Source: Jaltomata sinuosa (lineage: Eukaryota; Streptophyta; Magnoliopsida; Solanales; Solanaceae). Taken from it: a stretch of DNA of 64,000 nt. Shown here one piece after another: positions 1 to 11,689 of the stretch. The notes below the pieces were generated by a model, which saw nothing but the letters and a program-made list of their open reading frames with translations, had not been told where the DNA came from and did no database searches. The stretch is taken from positions 496,001 to 560,000 of the forward strand of contig QJPP01000055.1 of assembly GCA_003996215.1 (NCBI GenBank), written 5' to 3'. The position numbers were made by a program, and so were the translations under genes. Each line of letters opens with the position of its first letter. Position 1 is the stretch's first letter.

Positions 1-1931
1 CCCCCTGTCTAAGTCCTTTTTTTGCAGAGAACTTATCAGTTAAGCATCCATTTACTAGAATAGAGTAGCTCACAGTTGTTACACAAGTCATTATCCAGCT
101 TATTATTTTAGTAGGAAAACCAAATTCAGTAAGAATCATCTGTAGAAAGCCCCATTCCACTGAATCGTAAGCTTTCCTAATGTCTATCTTCATAAAACAC
201 CTTGGAGAGACATGCTTCTGGCCATAGCCCTTTATCAGTTCATGAGCCACCACCACATTATCCAGAATATTTCTGCCTTCAATGAAGGCTGATTGTGAAG
301 GACCAACCAATATATCCACCATCGGCTTCAATTTAGCAGTTAGTATTTTAGCAATTATTTTATGCAAGGTGGTGCAGCATGCTATAGGTCTAATTTCCTT
401 AACAAAGTTGGGACTAGCTACTTTAGGCACAAGAGTAATTGTTGCACAGTTAATACTCTTTAGTAGCTTTCCATTCTCAAAGAATTGAAGGACTGTTGTA
501 GTAACCTCCTTACCAATAATGGACCAGTTTTCTCTAAAAAATTCTACAGGGAAACCATCAATACCTGGTGCCTTGTCACAAGAGAGTTGCTTTACTGTAT
601 CATACACCTCCTGGTCTGTGACAACTTGCAACATCTGCTTTTGTTGATCAGTATTTAGACATGGCCCATCCTTGCAATATCAATGTTGATGCAGGGTAAT
701 TCACTAGCAGCAGTCCCCAACAGATGTTGAAAAAACCCTATGAATTCCTGTTGAACTTTAGCTGGTTATGTTAGTCTTTCCCCCTGGTCATTACATATAA
801 AAGCAACTCTGGTTCTAACCTGTCTGCTCTTCAGGTATGCATGAAAGAATTTGGAATTAGTATCTCCAGAAGCTATCCAGGTAGCTCTTGATTTCTGTCT
901 AAGTACTTGCTCATTTATTGCTTCCCACTTCTGTATTTGAGTAAGTACTTCTCTTTCCTTTCTAATTAACTCCTCATCAAACAGCTTTGTAGCTAGTGCC
1001 ATTTGGATCTCCTGGAGGTGTGTTCTCCAATCTTCTAACTTCTTATCTAGTGTTGACATTGCCTGATTCAGTTTCTTTGCTTGGGTGCCTATACTTAGGA
1101 GTTTTTTCCAAACAGAGTACATTGCATACCCTCTAATGTTCTGGCTCCACACTTGCTGCACAATCATTTGAAAGTCTTCCTAATAGAGCAGGACATTCAA
1201 TAACCTGAAGGGTCGTTTAGCAAGCTGTAGTGTGATTTTTGTATTGACAATAATTGGGGAATGATCTGAGCACCCAGGTTGTTCAAAAACTGCCACAAGA
1301 TCACCATATCTAAGAAACCATTCTGCATTCCCTATAATCCAGTCAATTCTGCTATATATTCTAGTGTCTGCATCCCTCTTATTACACCAAGAGAAATCAC
1401 AACCACTTTTTGCTACTTGTCCCAATCCCAACTGTGCTATGCAATGATTAAAGTCTTAGATATCAGCTAGCTGGACAGGGGCTCCATTTATTCTATCATC
1501 TACTGAAAGGCCTGTATTAAAATCACCCAAGGATCATGCATAGTAGAGTGAATACAACTCAACTGCTCCCAAATGTCTTTCCTCACCAGAGTAGTGTTAT
1601 AACCATATATAAAAGTCACATAGGTAGCAAAATTGGATCCTTTATCTTCAACATAACATTGCACCACTTGAGGAGTAGTTAGCAAAATTGTGATAGTTGC
1701 CTTTTGATGCTGCCAGCAAATCCACAACCTCCCAGTTTGCTCCATAGAATAATCAGCCTGGCAAGTCCACTCTGTGCCTAATAACTTCACCATAGTATCC
1801 CTTTTTTTGTGCTTTAACTTAGTCTCCAAACAACCTAGTAGATCTATCTTATTATTCCTCAGAAAGAGTCTGAGCTCTCTCTGTTTAAAGGGCTGATTCA
1901 GCCCCCTTATGTTCCAAGAACCAAAGATCAT
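1..1931 (-). pseudogene. LINE ORF2 (endonuclease and reverse transcriptase), broken and partial
   Basis: Begins with the apurinic endonuclease signature SWNIRGLNQPFKQREL at 1931-1880 and the conserved LGCLETKL. The SDHSPI motif of the same domain appears in another frame near 1260, and a linker at 766-1167 ends with the FFHAYLKSRQ region that precedes reverse transcriptase. Minus-strand translation of about 1-760 gives KAPGIDGFPVEFF, a QSAFIEGRNILDN block and KKGLRQG, all reverse transcriptase signatures. Several stops and frame changes separate these pieces (for example near 1500-1430 and 760). Confidence 0.85.
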
Positions 1932-3118
1932 GTTGGAGCTTGTAAGGGCTGCTTAGGACCCTGTATGAACCCCAGTAAACTAAGTTGATAGGCCTCCTGC
2001 AGCTCATGTTGTTCTGATTCCTGTGTCTCAACATTAGTCAAGCATGGTAGAGTTGTCTGCAGCTCCTCCACTTTACCCTTACCCTTCTTTGTCTTAGAAA
2101 CATCCAGTTGTACTTCCATATTGGTAGTAGGCAGCTCTGAGTCCGGGTTGGCATTGACCAATATGGTAGGGGCTGGTGGGATATCTTTAGCAATCCATTG
2201 GGGCTGAGTGTATTTCTGTATTAGAGCTGGGATAGGAGGTGCAGGTGATGGCTTATCATGTTTCTTCAGAGGGCAGTGGTTTGTGTCATGACCAAGAACC
2301 ATACACTTTTGGCAGTACTCGGGCCACCAATCATAGTTCAACTCCTGCTTCCTTATCTTGCCATCAGGCTCTTCGATCAACATGTGTTCGGGCAGTGGTT
2401 GTGTCACATTCATCTCTATGAGCATGCGAGCATACGAAATCCGACCCTCCTTTGCAGTTAGGCTATCCGTGCACACCGATTTGCCCATAACTAGCAATTC
2501 TACTCAAATTCTCAGGCGACCAGTATTGAACAAGAAGGCTTGGGAAAATTACCCACAACGACAGTTGGCGTAAGGATTCCTTAGTTAGCTGAAAATCAGG
2601 TACCCATGGCTTCAGTATGATTGAACGGTAGGCAAATGAGTATGGGCCATTGTGCAGTACCTTTTCCTTATCTTCCTCATTAGCAAAGCGAAATATGAAA
2701 TAGCCATCATCGTGGAGGAACACTCGAGGTGTGGTGACAAAACGCCAGATAGCATAGACAAACTTCAACATCTGCTTAAACGAAGGGTTCTTCCCCACTA
2801 CGTATCCTATTAAAGCACAATCCCATTTCTTTTGTTGCTGCTCTACTTCCATAGGATTTAGCTTAACGACCTTAATTCCATCCTTTAGGACTGGAGGAAA
2901 ATATTGGAGGTGCTTACCACTAGTCGGAGCTCTGTGCGTTGTGACCGCTTCCTAGGCTTAGAGCTTGTCGAGAAAGTGAGCTTCCGCATCGCTTGAGTGA
3001 TGACTTCTCCCTCGTCCGACTTGGCTCCTGGGCTTTCGATAGTGGGCATTAAGGGTTTTTGCATGGGTGCCTTCGTCGGGGCTTGGTAAGCCTTCGACCC
3101 ACTACTAGCCCCTTCCAT
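1928..3118 (-). pseudogene. LINE ORF1 (DUF4283 and zinc-knuckle RNA-binding protein), frameshifted
   Basis: Nucleic-acid-binding protein of the LINE, split over three frames: an N-terminal part (2885-3118), a DUF4283-like part (2463-2852) and a C-terminal part (1928-2497). The DUF4283 part contains WDCALIGYVVGKNPSF and later HYWSxENLSRI-like text (here VQYWSPENLSRIAS). The third part has a CCHC zinc knuckle (YCQKCMVLGHDTNHCPLKK) preceded by the usual YDWWPEYC context. The frame changes near 2870 and near 2490, so no full-length protein is possible. The end of ORF1 overlaps the start of ORF2 by four bases. Confidence 0.85.
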
Positions 3119-3823
3119 CCATTATGAGAGCTGGATTGACGATAACATTTGGGGAACCCCAGTCTCCGGTGTAACTATTCGAGTTTCAGTTTCCGGTAGT
3201 AGGTTCGATTTAACAATTGCAGTAGTTGCCGTTCCGTTTCCCTTAGTCTATCGTTTATGGCCCATTTCCGATGAAGGCTTACGTTAGCTAATGACGCTTA
3301 ACGTGAGCCTCCAAAGGTCTTAACGTGCTTCTTGAAGCTGTACGGATTCTCTTAAAGATGTTAATCAAAGAGGTGTTCACAGTTCTTGACAATGTCGAAT
3401 GATTTGAAGTTCTTGAATGCAAGCAGTGAAACTCATCTTCCCATTGAGATTGAGCATACAATGGTTTTAAAGTAGTGACCAAGGTTTTCAAGAATGATTA
3501 CGTTTGTAAATATGCTTCATCGGGGTAAGCTCATAACTATCGAAATAAATGTGGCCCAGCTCAGAAAGGATTCTTACAATGTGAAGCACAAATTTGCAAG
3601 GATTGTGAAAAATAAACAACTAGAGTGATGTGAAACTTTTCGATCAAACTAGGCAAAATTTTGTGATGATATCATATATGATGCCCTCTAAAATAGAATG
3701 TTGAATCAAGTTTCTATTTCCCTGCAAATTGTAGAAAGCATTGCTCTACAATTTATGTTTTCTAGATACTCATGAGCATATTACATTTTCCTTCTATTTG
3801 TTTGTTCATTTTGCTATCTTTAG
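3119..3823. other. Intergenic, no recognised feature
   Basis: Moderately GC-rich at its left end, probably the 5' UTR or promoter of the LINE; it becomes AT-rich to the right. A 67-codon open frame at 3288-3491 on the minus strand resembles nothing I recognise. Confidence 0.4.
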
Positions 3824-4018
3824 TGGGCGTTTGATCATCAAAATAAAAAAAACTTTATAATTTATTTGAAATTTTTGAAGTTGGAGTTGTGTTTGGTCAT
3901 ACATTTTTTGAAAGACTTTTTAGAATTTAATGTGTTTAAAATAACTAAAAAGTGAAATAGTAAGATGAAAAAAATACAACTTCAAATTGTATTTGAAATT
4001 TTTATGGCCAACACCATT
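3824..4018. mobile_element. MITE remnant (hAT-like)
   Basis: A block opens with GGGCGTTTGATCATCAAAA and closes with TTTTTATGGCCAACACC. Inside it lies the AAGTTGGAGTTGTGTTTGGTCAT text that recurs at 36.16 kb, 36.9 kb and 48.6 kb in this window. The imperfect inverted ends and low complexity suit an old non-autonomous DNA transposon. Target duplication not resolved. Confidence 0.45.
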
Positions 4019-4225
4019 TTATGAATAAAGTGAAATAATTTTTCAAGAAATAGTGAAAAAATTTCGGTAGAAATCGGTAGAAATAGTGAAATAGTCGAAT
4101 GTAAACGGATAAATTTTTATTTATCAAAATAAGTGAGGAAACATAGAAGTCGGTAGATAAATTGAATATTGAGAAATAAAAGAAACATAATTCACCAACT
4201 TTTATGTATGACACTAGTTATGAGA

Positions 4226-5150
4226 ATCCATGCTATGTACGGGCCCAATAATATTATGTTAAATGTTTTAAAATGTAATTTTTTTTTTTTTTTTATACTT
4301 TTATTGATCCAAACTATTACTTAAAAGTTGATCTTCAAAAGAAGATTTTTTTTATTTTTAAGTCGCACTAATTAAGGTAAATTAATTTTTTTCCTTTAAA
4401 CTTAAATATGTTGACAAATTAAGTATTTATTTTATTAAATTAAATTTATTAATTATGTTTTAAAAATTTAAATTTGACTACTATTACTTTATATAGATAA
4501 ATAAAATAAATTTTTTATTTTACGAAATAAAGTGATGCGGTCGTAAGTGAAAAATCATTAAATAACGTAAATACTCTTTACCTCAATATTAATATCGAGA
4601 GATACAATTTTGCATATCTTTTATTTAAGATCACAAGCTTTAAATTTATTTATTTTTTAAAATTTAATTATCAAAATCAGATAAATAAATTAAAGTGAAT
4701 GGAGTATTAAATTTTTAATTGCATCAAAAGTTAAATTTTTAAATGATCACTGAAAGATAATTTGATGAAAGTTGAATTTGAAGTAATTAAATTATAGTCT
4801 ATCCTTTTCGTTCCACGTTTGGCACATTTGGCAGTAAATGGAGGCATGCAGCATGTGATGTTGTCATGATCAATAGTGGACTCCACATAAATGATCATAT
4901 CATGTAAAGTGAAAACTGGAATGACATAAATATCCCTAAATTCAATGCCAATTCCATTAAGCAATTCTGTGCTACGCACGGGCCCAATGTTAATACTCGA
5001 AAATTGTAAGATATGCCTAATTTAGATATGTATACATTATTATTTTATTTAGATCAATTAATTTTTTAGATACACATACATTATCTTATTTAGATCAATG
5101 AAATTCGTATAAGAATATACATAAAATTCCGTGTCAGTACGGGCCCAATA
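4226..5150. repeat. Three copies of a hairpin ending CGGGCCCAAT, possible Helitron 3' ends
   Basis: Near-identical motifs at 4229-4250, 4967-4990 and 5129-5150 follow the pattern (C)CxTGCTAxG(T/C)ACGGGCCCAAT. In the middle copy CTGTGC and GCACGG can pair around a TAC loop; the third pairs CCGT with ACGG. A short GC hairpin in AT-rich DNA is what plant Helitrons carry just before their 3' terminus. No clear CTRR end follows, so the assignment is tentative. Confidence 0.35.
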
Positions 5151-6150
5151 TATGTTACATAGATAGAATTTTTAAATTACTAAATTTAGTATACGTTTTT
5201 GTATAATTATTGTGATTTATAAGACTTTTTATGTCATTTTATCCCTTTATGTGGCACTAATACAATTTTGAGAGTCAACAAAAATTTTATATTGTGATTT
5301 AGAATATCTTTTTAATAATTATCAAATATATAACAATATATTTTGATCAAATATATAATATATTAAAGTGAAAAATAAGATAAATAAGTTGAAATGAAAA
5401 ACATATTAATTTTTTTTAAAGTAAAATCCTGCAAGCAAACAGGTCTTAATGCCAAAGCAGACATGTTGAAGACTGCCTGCTTGCCTCTTATTAGAGATAA
5501 TGCTTGCCTCTTATTAGAGATAATATCCTCTTTATGACAATTTTTTTTTGAAAGAGTTGATATCACCGAATGAGACAAATATAATAACAATTACTATAAT
5601 TAATTAAAATTATTTTAATTGCAAAGGACAAAAACCACATAAATCATCTTCAAATCACGTTCTTTTATATAAGAGATGGTCGGGATACGTCAAAACATTT
5701 TGAGTATTTAACACAATAATATAAGTTTAGTTATAAAATAAAGTTACAAATCCAATATGAAATTGGAGACTCTCCAAAATCTATTTATTTGAATTTCTGA
5801 AGTGCTATTGAAAATAAAGATTATGCCTTAATCTTGCATGATGTACGTACCGATATATACCATATAATAATAATAAAATTAATAATAATAATTATAAAAA
5901 CCATCAATTTCTTATTTTTAAGAAAAATGAAAATATTGGTCAATCATTTTTTATGGAGTTGAACAAAACTTTATTTTCTTTTAATTTCTGTTTTCTCTGA
6001 TATTTGCTTGAAAATTTTAGTTTTAATTAACCATTAGATATCTTGTTCTTCACACAGGTTTTGGATATCAAAATTTTATTACTAGTAATTAGTAATCAAG
6101 GATGATCAATTTGATCCTAATTAAAATAAAAACCACTTAACTAATTAAAT
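4251..6150. other. AT-rich spacer
   Basis: Long A+T tracts with no supported gene apart from the short repeats listed separately. Open frames here are under 85 codons and of low complexity. Confidence 0.6.
5478..5523. repeat. Direct tandem repeat, 2 x 23 bp
   Basis: The unit TGCTTGCCTCTTATTAGAGA plus TAA is repeated exactly with no spacer. Confidence 0.9.
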
Positions 6151-6510
6151 TAATTTACTTAAAAAGAAATGCAAAAAGTTTATCCATTGACCAATATGCC
6201 CTTGATTCCACCTCCCCAAAAGTTTTGCCCTATTTTATACACAGGTTATCTCCGAGAAGCAACAAAATTGGAGCATAGCCAAGAAAGGAAGAAGAATGAG
6301 GCGACAGAGAAATTGGGATTTTCTGTAAAAGGGTGGTTGCCCATCTCTGCTTTGCCAGTGATTTCTCCATTAATGGACCTAAAAAACCAACAACCCTTTG
6401 AAATAAACAAGTACAACAAACAACAAAAACTCCATCCAAACACACTCTAAATATATACTCTTATTTCTCTTCCTCTCTTTCTCCTCTCTTTGTGCTGCTG
6501 ATGTTGTAAA

Positions 6511-6696
6511 AGGGGCTATGATGATTGATTGCTTCCTTTTTGGGCTATGTTCAATCATGGCAATTGAGAAAACCCCGACCCGTATCTTGGCAGGGCGACC
6601 CGGTGAAGGCTTTGAATAGCTAACTGGTGTCTGCAGCCATGGCGGCGTCGCTATTCTCTTTTGCTTTGTTAAGAAATACAGCAAATCTGAGCCCTT
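6511..6696 (+). ncRNA. Box C/D-like structured RNA module, copy 1 (candidate or pseudo-RNA)
   Basis: Terminal stem AGGGGC / GCCCTT encloses box C (TATGATGA) and box D (CTGA). Inside are the module constants GACCCGTATCTTGGC and TGCAGCCATGGCG, whose GGC and GCC ends can pair. The length of 186 bases exceeds a normal guide snoRNA (70-110) and is nearer the large C/D RNAs of the U3/U8 class, though I do not recognise it as any of them. It may be a relic. Confidence 0.4.
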
Positions 6697-6996
6697 AATA
6701 ACCCATTTCATGGTGAGTCCATTCTTGGGTCGGATAACCCATGAAGGGTTTGCGTCGAAATTTTAACTCTGAAGAATGAGGCATCAGAGAAATTGGGATG
6801 TTCTGTGAAGGGTGGTTGCCCATCTCTGTTTTGCCAGTGATTTCGCCATTGATGACCAAAAAAACCAACAGCCCTTTAAAATAAAGAAAAAGAAAAAAAG
6901 AAAACAAATTGAAAAAACTTCATCCGAACACACCCCTATATCTTCTTGTTTTTCCTCTCTCTCTTTGTGCTGCTTCTGATGATGATGATGTTGTAA

Positions 6997-7182
6997 AGGG
7001 GCTGTGATGATTGCCTTCTTCCTTTCTGGGCTATGTTCAATCATGGCAATTGAGAATAACCCGACCCGTATCTTGGCAGGGCGACCCTGTTAAGGCTTTG
7101 AATAGCAAACTGGTGTCTGCAGCCATGGCGACGTCGCTCTTCTCTTTTGCTTTGTTAAGAAATACAGCAAATCTGAGCCCTC
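6997..7182 (+). ncRNA. Box C/D-like structured RNA module, copy 2
   Basis: Stem GGGGC / GCCCT, canonical box C GTGATGA at 7004-7010 and box D CTGA at 7173-7176. The centre holds CGACCCGTATCTTGGCAGGG and CTGCAGCCATGGCG. Nearly the same length as copy 1, with the same central subtype (GGGCGACCC...AAGGCTTTGAATAGC). Confidence 0.45.
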
Positions 7183-7462
7183 AATTACCCATTTAATGGT
7201 GAGTCCATTCTCGGGTCGGAAAACCCATTATGGGTTGGCGTCGAAATTTTAGCTCTGAAGAATGAGGCATCGGAGAAATTGGGATTTTCTGTGAAGGGTG
7301 GTTGCCCATTCTCTGTTTTGCCAGTGATTTCACCATTGATGACCAAAAAAATCTACGGCCCTTTGTAAATTGTACTTAATAAACAAATAAATAAATAAAT
7401 TGAAAAAACTTCATCCGAAGGCACCCCTGCTTCGGATGATGATGATGATGATGATGTTGTAA

Positions 7463-7644
7463 AGGGGCTGTGATGATTGCTTGCTTCCTTTATGGGCTTT
7501 GTTCAATCACGGCATTGAGAAAAAACGACCCGTTCCTTGGCAGGGCGACCCGGTTAAGGCTTTTAATAGCAAACTGGTGTCTGCAGCCATGGCGGTGTTG
7601 CTCTTCTCTTTTGCTTTGTTCAAATACAGCAAATCTGAGCCCTC
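7463..7644 (+). ncRNA. Box C/D-like structured RNA module, copy 3
   Basis: Stem AGGGGC / GCCCT, box C GTGATGA, box D CTGA. The centre has CCCGTTCCTTGGCAGGGC and CTGCAGCCATGGCG. A GATGAT microsatellite just upstream has expanded relative to copy 1. Confidence 0.4.
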
Positions 7645-7859
7645 AATAACCCGTTTCATGGTCTTGGATGGTGAGTCTTTCGGAAAACCCATTATGCGTT
7701 TGCGTTGAAATCTCAGCTCTGAAGAATGAGACATTGGAGAAATGGGAAATTCGAAGGTGAAAAAACGAAAGAATTTCCCCAAACACGGACAAGGTTAGCC
7801 CAGAAAGAAAGAAATGAGGCAAAATTCTGTTCTGCCATTGATTGTCCTCCATTACACTC

Positions 7860-8167
7860 TGTTTGGATGGTTGTTACATATTGTTTCATAATGTATCTTA
7901 CTGTATTGTTTTAATGAGTACAATGTTTTGATAGATTGTATTGTTTTCTGTTGTTACATAATGTCACATATTGACAATGCTAAACCTACCGGAAAAGTAA
8001 GGTATGTGATAGAGCTACTATAAAAGGTAGGATAAAAGATAAAATATGATTATTAAATAATAAATTATGACAATATGAGAAAGAAAAAGTAACAATGCAT
8101 TACACCAAATCGGTTGTTATACAAAATGGGACACAATAGTATTATATGGTAACAACCATCCAAACAA
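7860..8167. mobile_element. MITE with TGTTTGGATGGTTGTTAC inverted ends
   Basis: Near-perfect terminal inverted repeats of 18 bp (TGTTTGGATGGTTGTTAC at 7860 and its complement ending near 8166) enclose about 270 bp of AT-rich sequence without coding. The ends resemble hAT-type MITEs; the target duplication was not resolved. Confidence 0.7.
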
Positions 8168-8220
8168 GCTGTTATATGCGGTCTTCTCTTGTGTGCGCGT
8201 GCGTGTGTGTTTACTGTGTT

Positions 8221-8509
8221 GATGGAAGGTACATAAAGAGGCAGTACTACAACAACATACCCAGTGTTAAATGGTAGGTTTTCCTTCCATTTATTTTGCA
8301 CCCAAGGGTGTGGTTTAGTGGTCAATGACGTGGGTTGAGCACCATGAGGTCTCAAGTTTAATTCCCAGTAGAGACAAAAACACTAGGTGGTTCTTCTGTT
8401 GCTGGTGGGAGGTGACAGGTATCCCGTGAATTTAGTCGAGGTGCGCGCAAACTGACCTGGACACCACGTTTATTTTAAAAAAAAGATGGAAGGTACATAA
8501 AGAGGCAGT
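8221..8509 (+). mobile_element. tRNA-derived SINE flanked by 25-bp direct repeats
   Basis: A pol III A box (GTGTGGTTTAGTGGTCAATG) and a B box (GAGGTCTCAAGTTTAATTCC) lie 30 bases apart, followed by a GACACCACGTTTATTTT-A tail; this is a Solanaceae tRNA-derived SINE. The inserted stretch (8246-8484) is flanked by exact 25-bp direct repeats, 8221-8245 and 8485-8509, and the paralogous array unit at about 13,385-13,410 has a single uninterrupted copy of that 25-mer. The left part of the insert also holds ACAACAACATACCCAGTG, the complement of an RTE-type tail, so it may be composite. Confidence 0.8.
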
Positions 8510-8570
8510 GATGATGATTATATTTGGGCTAAGGGTGGCCGCCGGACCGGTCAGCCACCCAACGGCTATT

Positions 8571-8655
8571 TTAGCCCCCCCACCCCCACCCCCCACCCCC
8601 AGCACCCCCTAGCCCCCCAGCACCCCCTAGCACCCCCCCCCAACAACCCCCCTCC
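8571..8655 (+). repeat. C-rich low-complexity tract in hAT left subterminal region
   Basis: Runs of CCCCC interspersed with A, with repeated AGCACCCCCTAG, lie between the left terminal repeat and a TATAAATA box near 8669. Inside the transposon, upstream of its gene. Confidence 0.85.
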
Positions 8656-8992
8656 TATTTTTTCATTATAAATACCCCTTTCCCTTTTAATTTTTATTCA
8701 TCCATTCAACTCTCATTCTCTCTCAATTTTCATCTCTTAATATTTACAAATTCTATAATTATTCTTATTATTTTGCAAGTGAAGTATAATTTGGTGAATT
8801 TTGGAGGAGCAATCTTCTTCGAATTTCAGTTATAATCGTCTGTTTTTACGGGAGACGTTTGGTATATTCGTTCCACTCTTTAATTTTTAAATTTTTATTC
8901 TTGTTTATTAGTTGTGATTTATTTGTGAATTTGTGATTTGTGAACTTGTGATTTGTTTATTTTAATTTGCTAATTTTATATTTTATTATATT

Positions 8993-11459
8993 ATGGATCC
9001 ATCTCAAAAAAAATCCGGTAAAAAAGGTATTATTTCAAGAACAAAAAGTTATGTGAAGGGTAAAATAGGTAGTGGTTCTTCTAGTTCTTCTCTCCGCCCT
9101 GCTCTTCCTCAAGTTAGATTTAATACAGATGAATTTACGCATGTTAATGAAACTAATTTTCCATTTACTACGGATGACCCTATTCCCAACGAAGCTTATG
9201 AAAGAATGTATAATGATTTAGAAGATGAATTAAATGAAGAAGTAGAAATGCATGAGGATGATGATTTAGAAGAAACTGATACACCGACTAGTCCCTTTAT
9301 TGCCCCCGCCCCCACTATTCCCCAAGCTCCAACTCAGGATAATCCTCAAGTTAGAGCTGATCTTTCCCCTATTGCTCTAGTGAGGGGTAAGACCAAACCA
9401 CAACGTCCTTTAAAATCAACTGTGTGGAAATTTTGTTTTTTAAATGAAGAAAAAACTGTGTCTACGTGTCGTATTTGTAAACAAAGTTGGAAATATGTAT
9501 TTGGTGCTAGTGGAGGTTCGACTGGGGGGTTAAAAACTCATTTGCTTAAAAAACATCCGAGAGAGTGGCAAGCATATCTAGCTAGTCAAGGTGATGCTGG
9601 CTCTAGCGTTGGACCTTCTGTTGGCGGGCAAACATGATTCAAACTTCACTAAATCCTTCAAATCCTGCTGGTCATGTTTCACAACGGCCCTATAATAGGG
9701 ACCGTGATCGTGAAAATTTTGCTAAAATGGTTGTTGTTTGTGGTTTGCCTTTTAATTTTGGAGAACATGATGGTTTTATAAGATATATTCGGGATACATT
9801 TTATCCCAGTTTTGAAGGTATTACAAGAAGCATGGTAAAAAGAGATATTTTTGAATTTTATGAAAAACATATGCAATATTTTCGTAAATATTTTTATATG
9901 ATGGATTGTAGGGCTTCTATTACCACTGATATGGGTCGTAGTCCTAACAAATTTGATTATTTAACTGTTACTGCACATTGGATTGATTATAAATGGATAA
10001 TGCAAAAACGAATTATCGCTTATAAAATTTGTGAACACAAAAAAACTGATGCTTATATTTCTTCAAGTGTATTAAAAATTTTGCAACGTTTTTATCTTAC
10101 TGATAAAGTGATTAGTATTACTTTAGATAATGCTTCTGCCAATTTAAATGGTATGACTATGCTAGAAACTAGACTTTGTCCAATTAGTAAATATGTTTTT
10201 CATATCAAATGTGGTGCACACATATTAAATTTAATTGTGAAAGATGGTATTAGGGTATTTGATAGTTGTATTGATAAAGTTGAAAATGCAATTTTTTGGA
10301 TTTTTCATATGAATAATAATAGTAGAATTCAACAATATAAAGATTTTTGTAAATTGTGTGAAATTCCATTTAGAAAAGTTCCAAAACATGTTAAAACTAG
10401 ATGGAATTCTTTTTATGAAATGCTTGAAGTTGCTTATAAGTATAAAAAACCTATTACTATGATGTTTAATAGTCATAATGCTTATCCTGATGATAAACTT
10501 GCGGACATGATTGGGATGCAGTAGAAGCACTTAAAGTCTTTTTAAAATCATTTTTTGATGCTACCAAATTTTTTTCTGGAACATATTATCCTACTATTAG
10601 TGAAATTTTAATACATATTTGGAATATTTCATGCATTTTTGCTATGTATAAACAAAATTCATATTTTAAAGATTCTATTGAAGCTATGATTAAAAAATTT
10701 AAAAAATATTTTTTTCCTATTCCACAAATTTATTTAACTGCAATTCTTTTTAACCCGGAATATAAAGAAGTTGGTGCAAAAGCTTTAGTTAGAGAAATTT
10801 ATACTAATTTAGATATTTCACCACAAAAAACACCGGATTTAATAACATGTCAAGATAGTATTAAAATTTTGGCTAAGGAAATGTATGACAAATATACTGT
10901 GACCTTAGAAAATCTTGATCATGTCCCTCAAACTTCTACGTCGAGATCAGGTGTCCATGGTAAAGCAAGATCACAACTTGGTCTTGATTTTTCTAATAAG
11001 TGTGAATTTTCTAAGTATCTTGAACAGAGTGTTGATAATATTCCAACTACGGATGGCATACCACAGCTATTGGATTGGTGGAAATCTCGTGAAGAACACT
11101 TTCCAAAACTTAGCAAGATGGTGAGAGACGTGCTAGTTATTCAAGGATCATCAGTTGCTTCGGAGCAAGCTTTCAGTGCGGCAAGATTTCAAATTGGAGA
11201 CCATAGATATTCCTTGGCAGAAGACAGTTTGGAGGTATCGGTGTTGTTTAGAGATTGGATCAACGCCGAACGAAGAAACGTTGGAAGACCAAAGTTGCAA
11301 AAAGTAGCAGAACAAGCCATAGATAACCTCATTGGATTTGATAGTGATGATGGCGCTGAACTTGAAGATCGTCAAGCAGCTTTACCAGGAATTGAGGTTG
11401 AAGAAGCTGAAACTTTACAAAGTTTAGAAGATAAATTTATAAATCTATACAACTATTAG
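8993..11459 (+). pseudogene. hAT transposase (RICESLEEPER/DAYSLEEPER-like), two frameshifts
   Basis: Three open segments in three frames. 8993-9637: N-terminal part with a BED zinc finger (STVWKFCF, then CRICKQSW and HLLKKHP supplying the C-C-H-H residues). 9634-10,524: RNase H-like core with TTDMGRS and ITLDNASAN, which hold the first two catalytic aspartates, and the HIKCGAHILNLIVKDG block. 10,644-11,459, whose frame is open upstream from about 10,503 (DWDAVEALKVFL): ends in the hAT C-terminal dimerisation domain with SVASEQAFSAARFQIGDHR. The frame shifts once near 9625-9634 and once near 10,500-10,510, so a full transposase cannot be made from this copy. The domain set and about 800-residue total match the family. 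Confidence 0.92.
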
Positions 11460-11469
11460 TATTACATTC

Positions 11470-11573
11470 GAGGCTTAGTTGAAACAGAACCCTTCCTAGA
11501 AGGTGGCTGCGTAAATTAGGCGCGCTTAGTTGAAACAGAACCCTTCCTAGAAGGTGGCTGCGTAAATTAGGCG
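11470..11573 (+). repeat. 51-bp tandem duplication downstream of the transposase stop
   Basis: The unit containing GCTTAGTTGAAACAGAACCC and ending TAAATTAGGCG is repeated twice, nearly perfectly, just after the TAG at 11,457-11,459. It is probably a local duplication in the 3' UTR of the transposase. Confidence 0.85.
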
Positions 11574-11689
11574 CTTTACTAATAGTTGTAAATTGTAATA
11601 TTAGTTTGAAATTTTGAATAAATTGATTTTTTTTTAATTTTTATCATTGTTTTATACTTTTATAGTTTTATACTTTTATTCATTGAAAA

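Larger units (their letters stand above)
1..3118 (-). mobile_element. L1-clade LINE, broken, cut by left window edge
   Basis: Non-LTR retrotransposon read on the minus strand. In transcription order it shows an ORF1-type protein (DUF4283 plus zinc knuckle), an AP endonuclease and the start of a reverse transcriptase. This domain order is typical of plant L1-clade LINEs. The reading frame is broken in several places, so this copy is dead. The reverse transcriptase runs off the window at position 1, just after the conserved KKGLRQG stretch, so the catalytic YADD region, the 3' end and any poly(A) tail lie outside. The 5' limit is set here at the first ATG of ORF1; any 5' UTR beyond it is not delimited. 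Confidence 0.9.
6169..7855 (+). repeat. Left part of a degenerate array carrying C/D-RNA-like modules
   Basis: Three head-to-tail units of about 480 bp. Each holds (A) a hairpin block starting GAATGAGGC, with CAGAGA and TCTCTG arms about 35 bases apart and GGTGGTTGCCC between them; (B) a purine spacer with CATCCAAACACACCC-like text; and (C) a module from RTGATGA to CTGAGCCC containing GTATCTTGGC and GCAGCCATGGCG. Block A lies at about 6291-6375, 6771-6855 and 7257-7343, with decayed copies at 7721 and 7812. The same blocks recur to 21.5 kb. No convincing protein reading is shared by all copies. Confidence 0.75.

Noticed and set aside
2239..2573. Plus-strand open frames over LINE ORF1
   Set aside because: Antisense shadows of the zinc-knuckle protein; no start context or domain.
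6511..7182. Identification of the C/D-like module as U3 snoRNA
   Set aside because: I see none of the U3 5' domain boxes, and the central constants do not match U3 as I remember it.
6230..7782. Antisense open frames repeated across the array (for example with GNHPFTENPNFS-like text)
   Set aside because: The reading frame is not kept between copies and stops fall at different places; these are shadows of the hairpin blocks.
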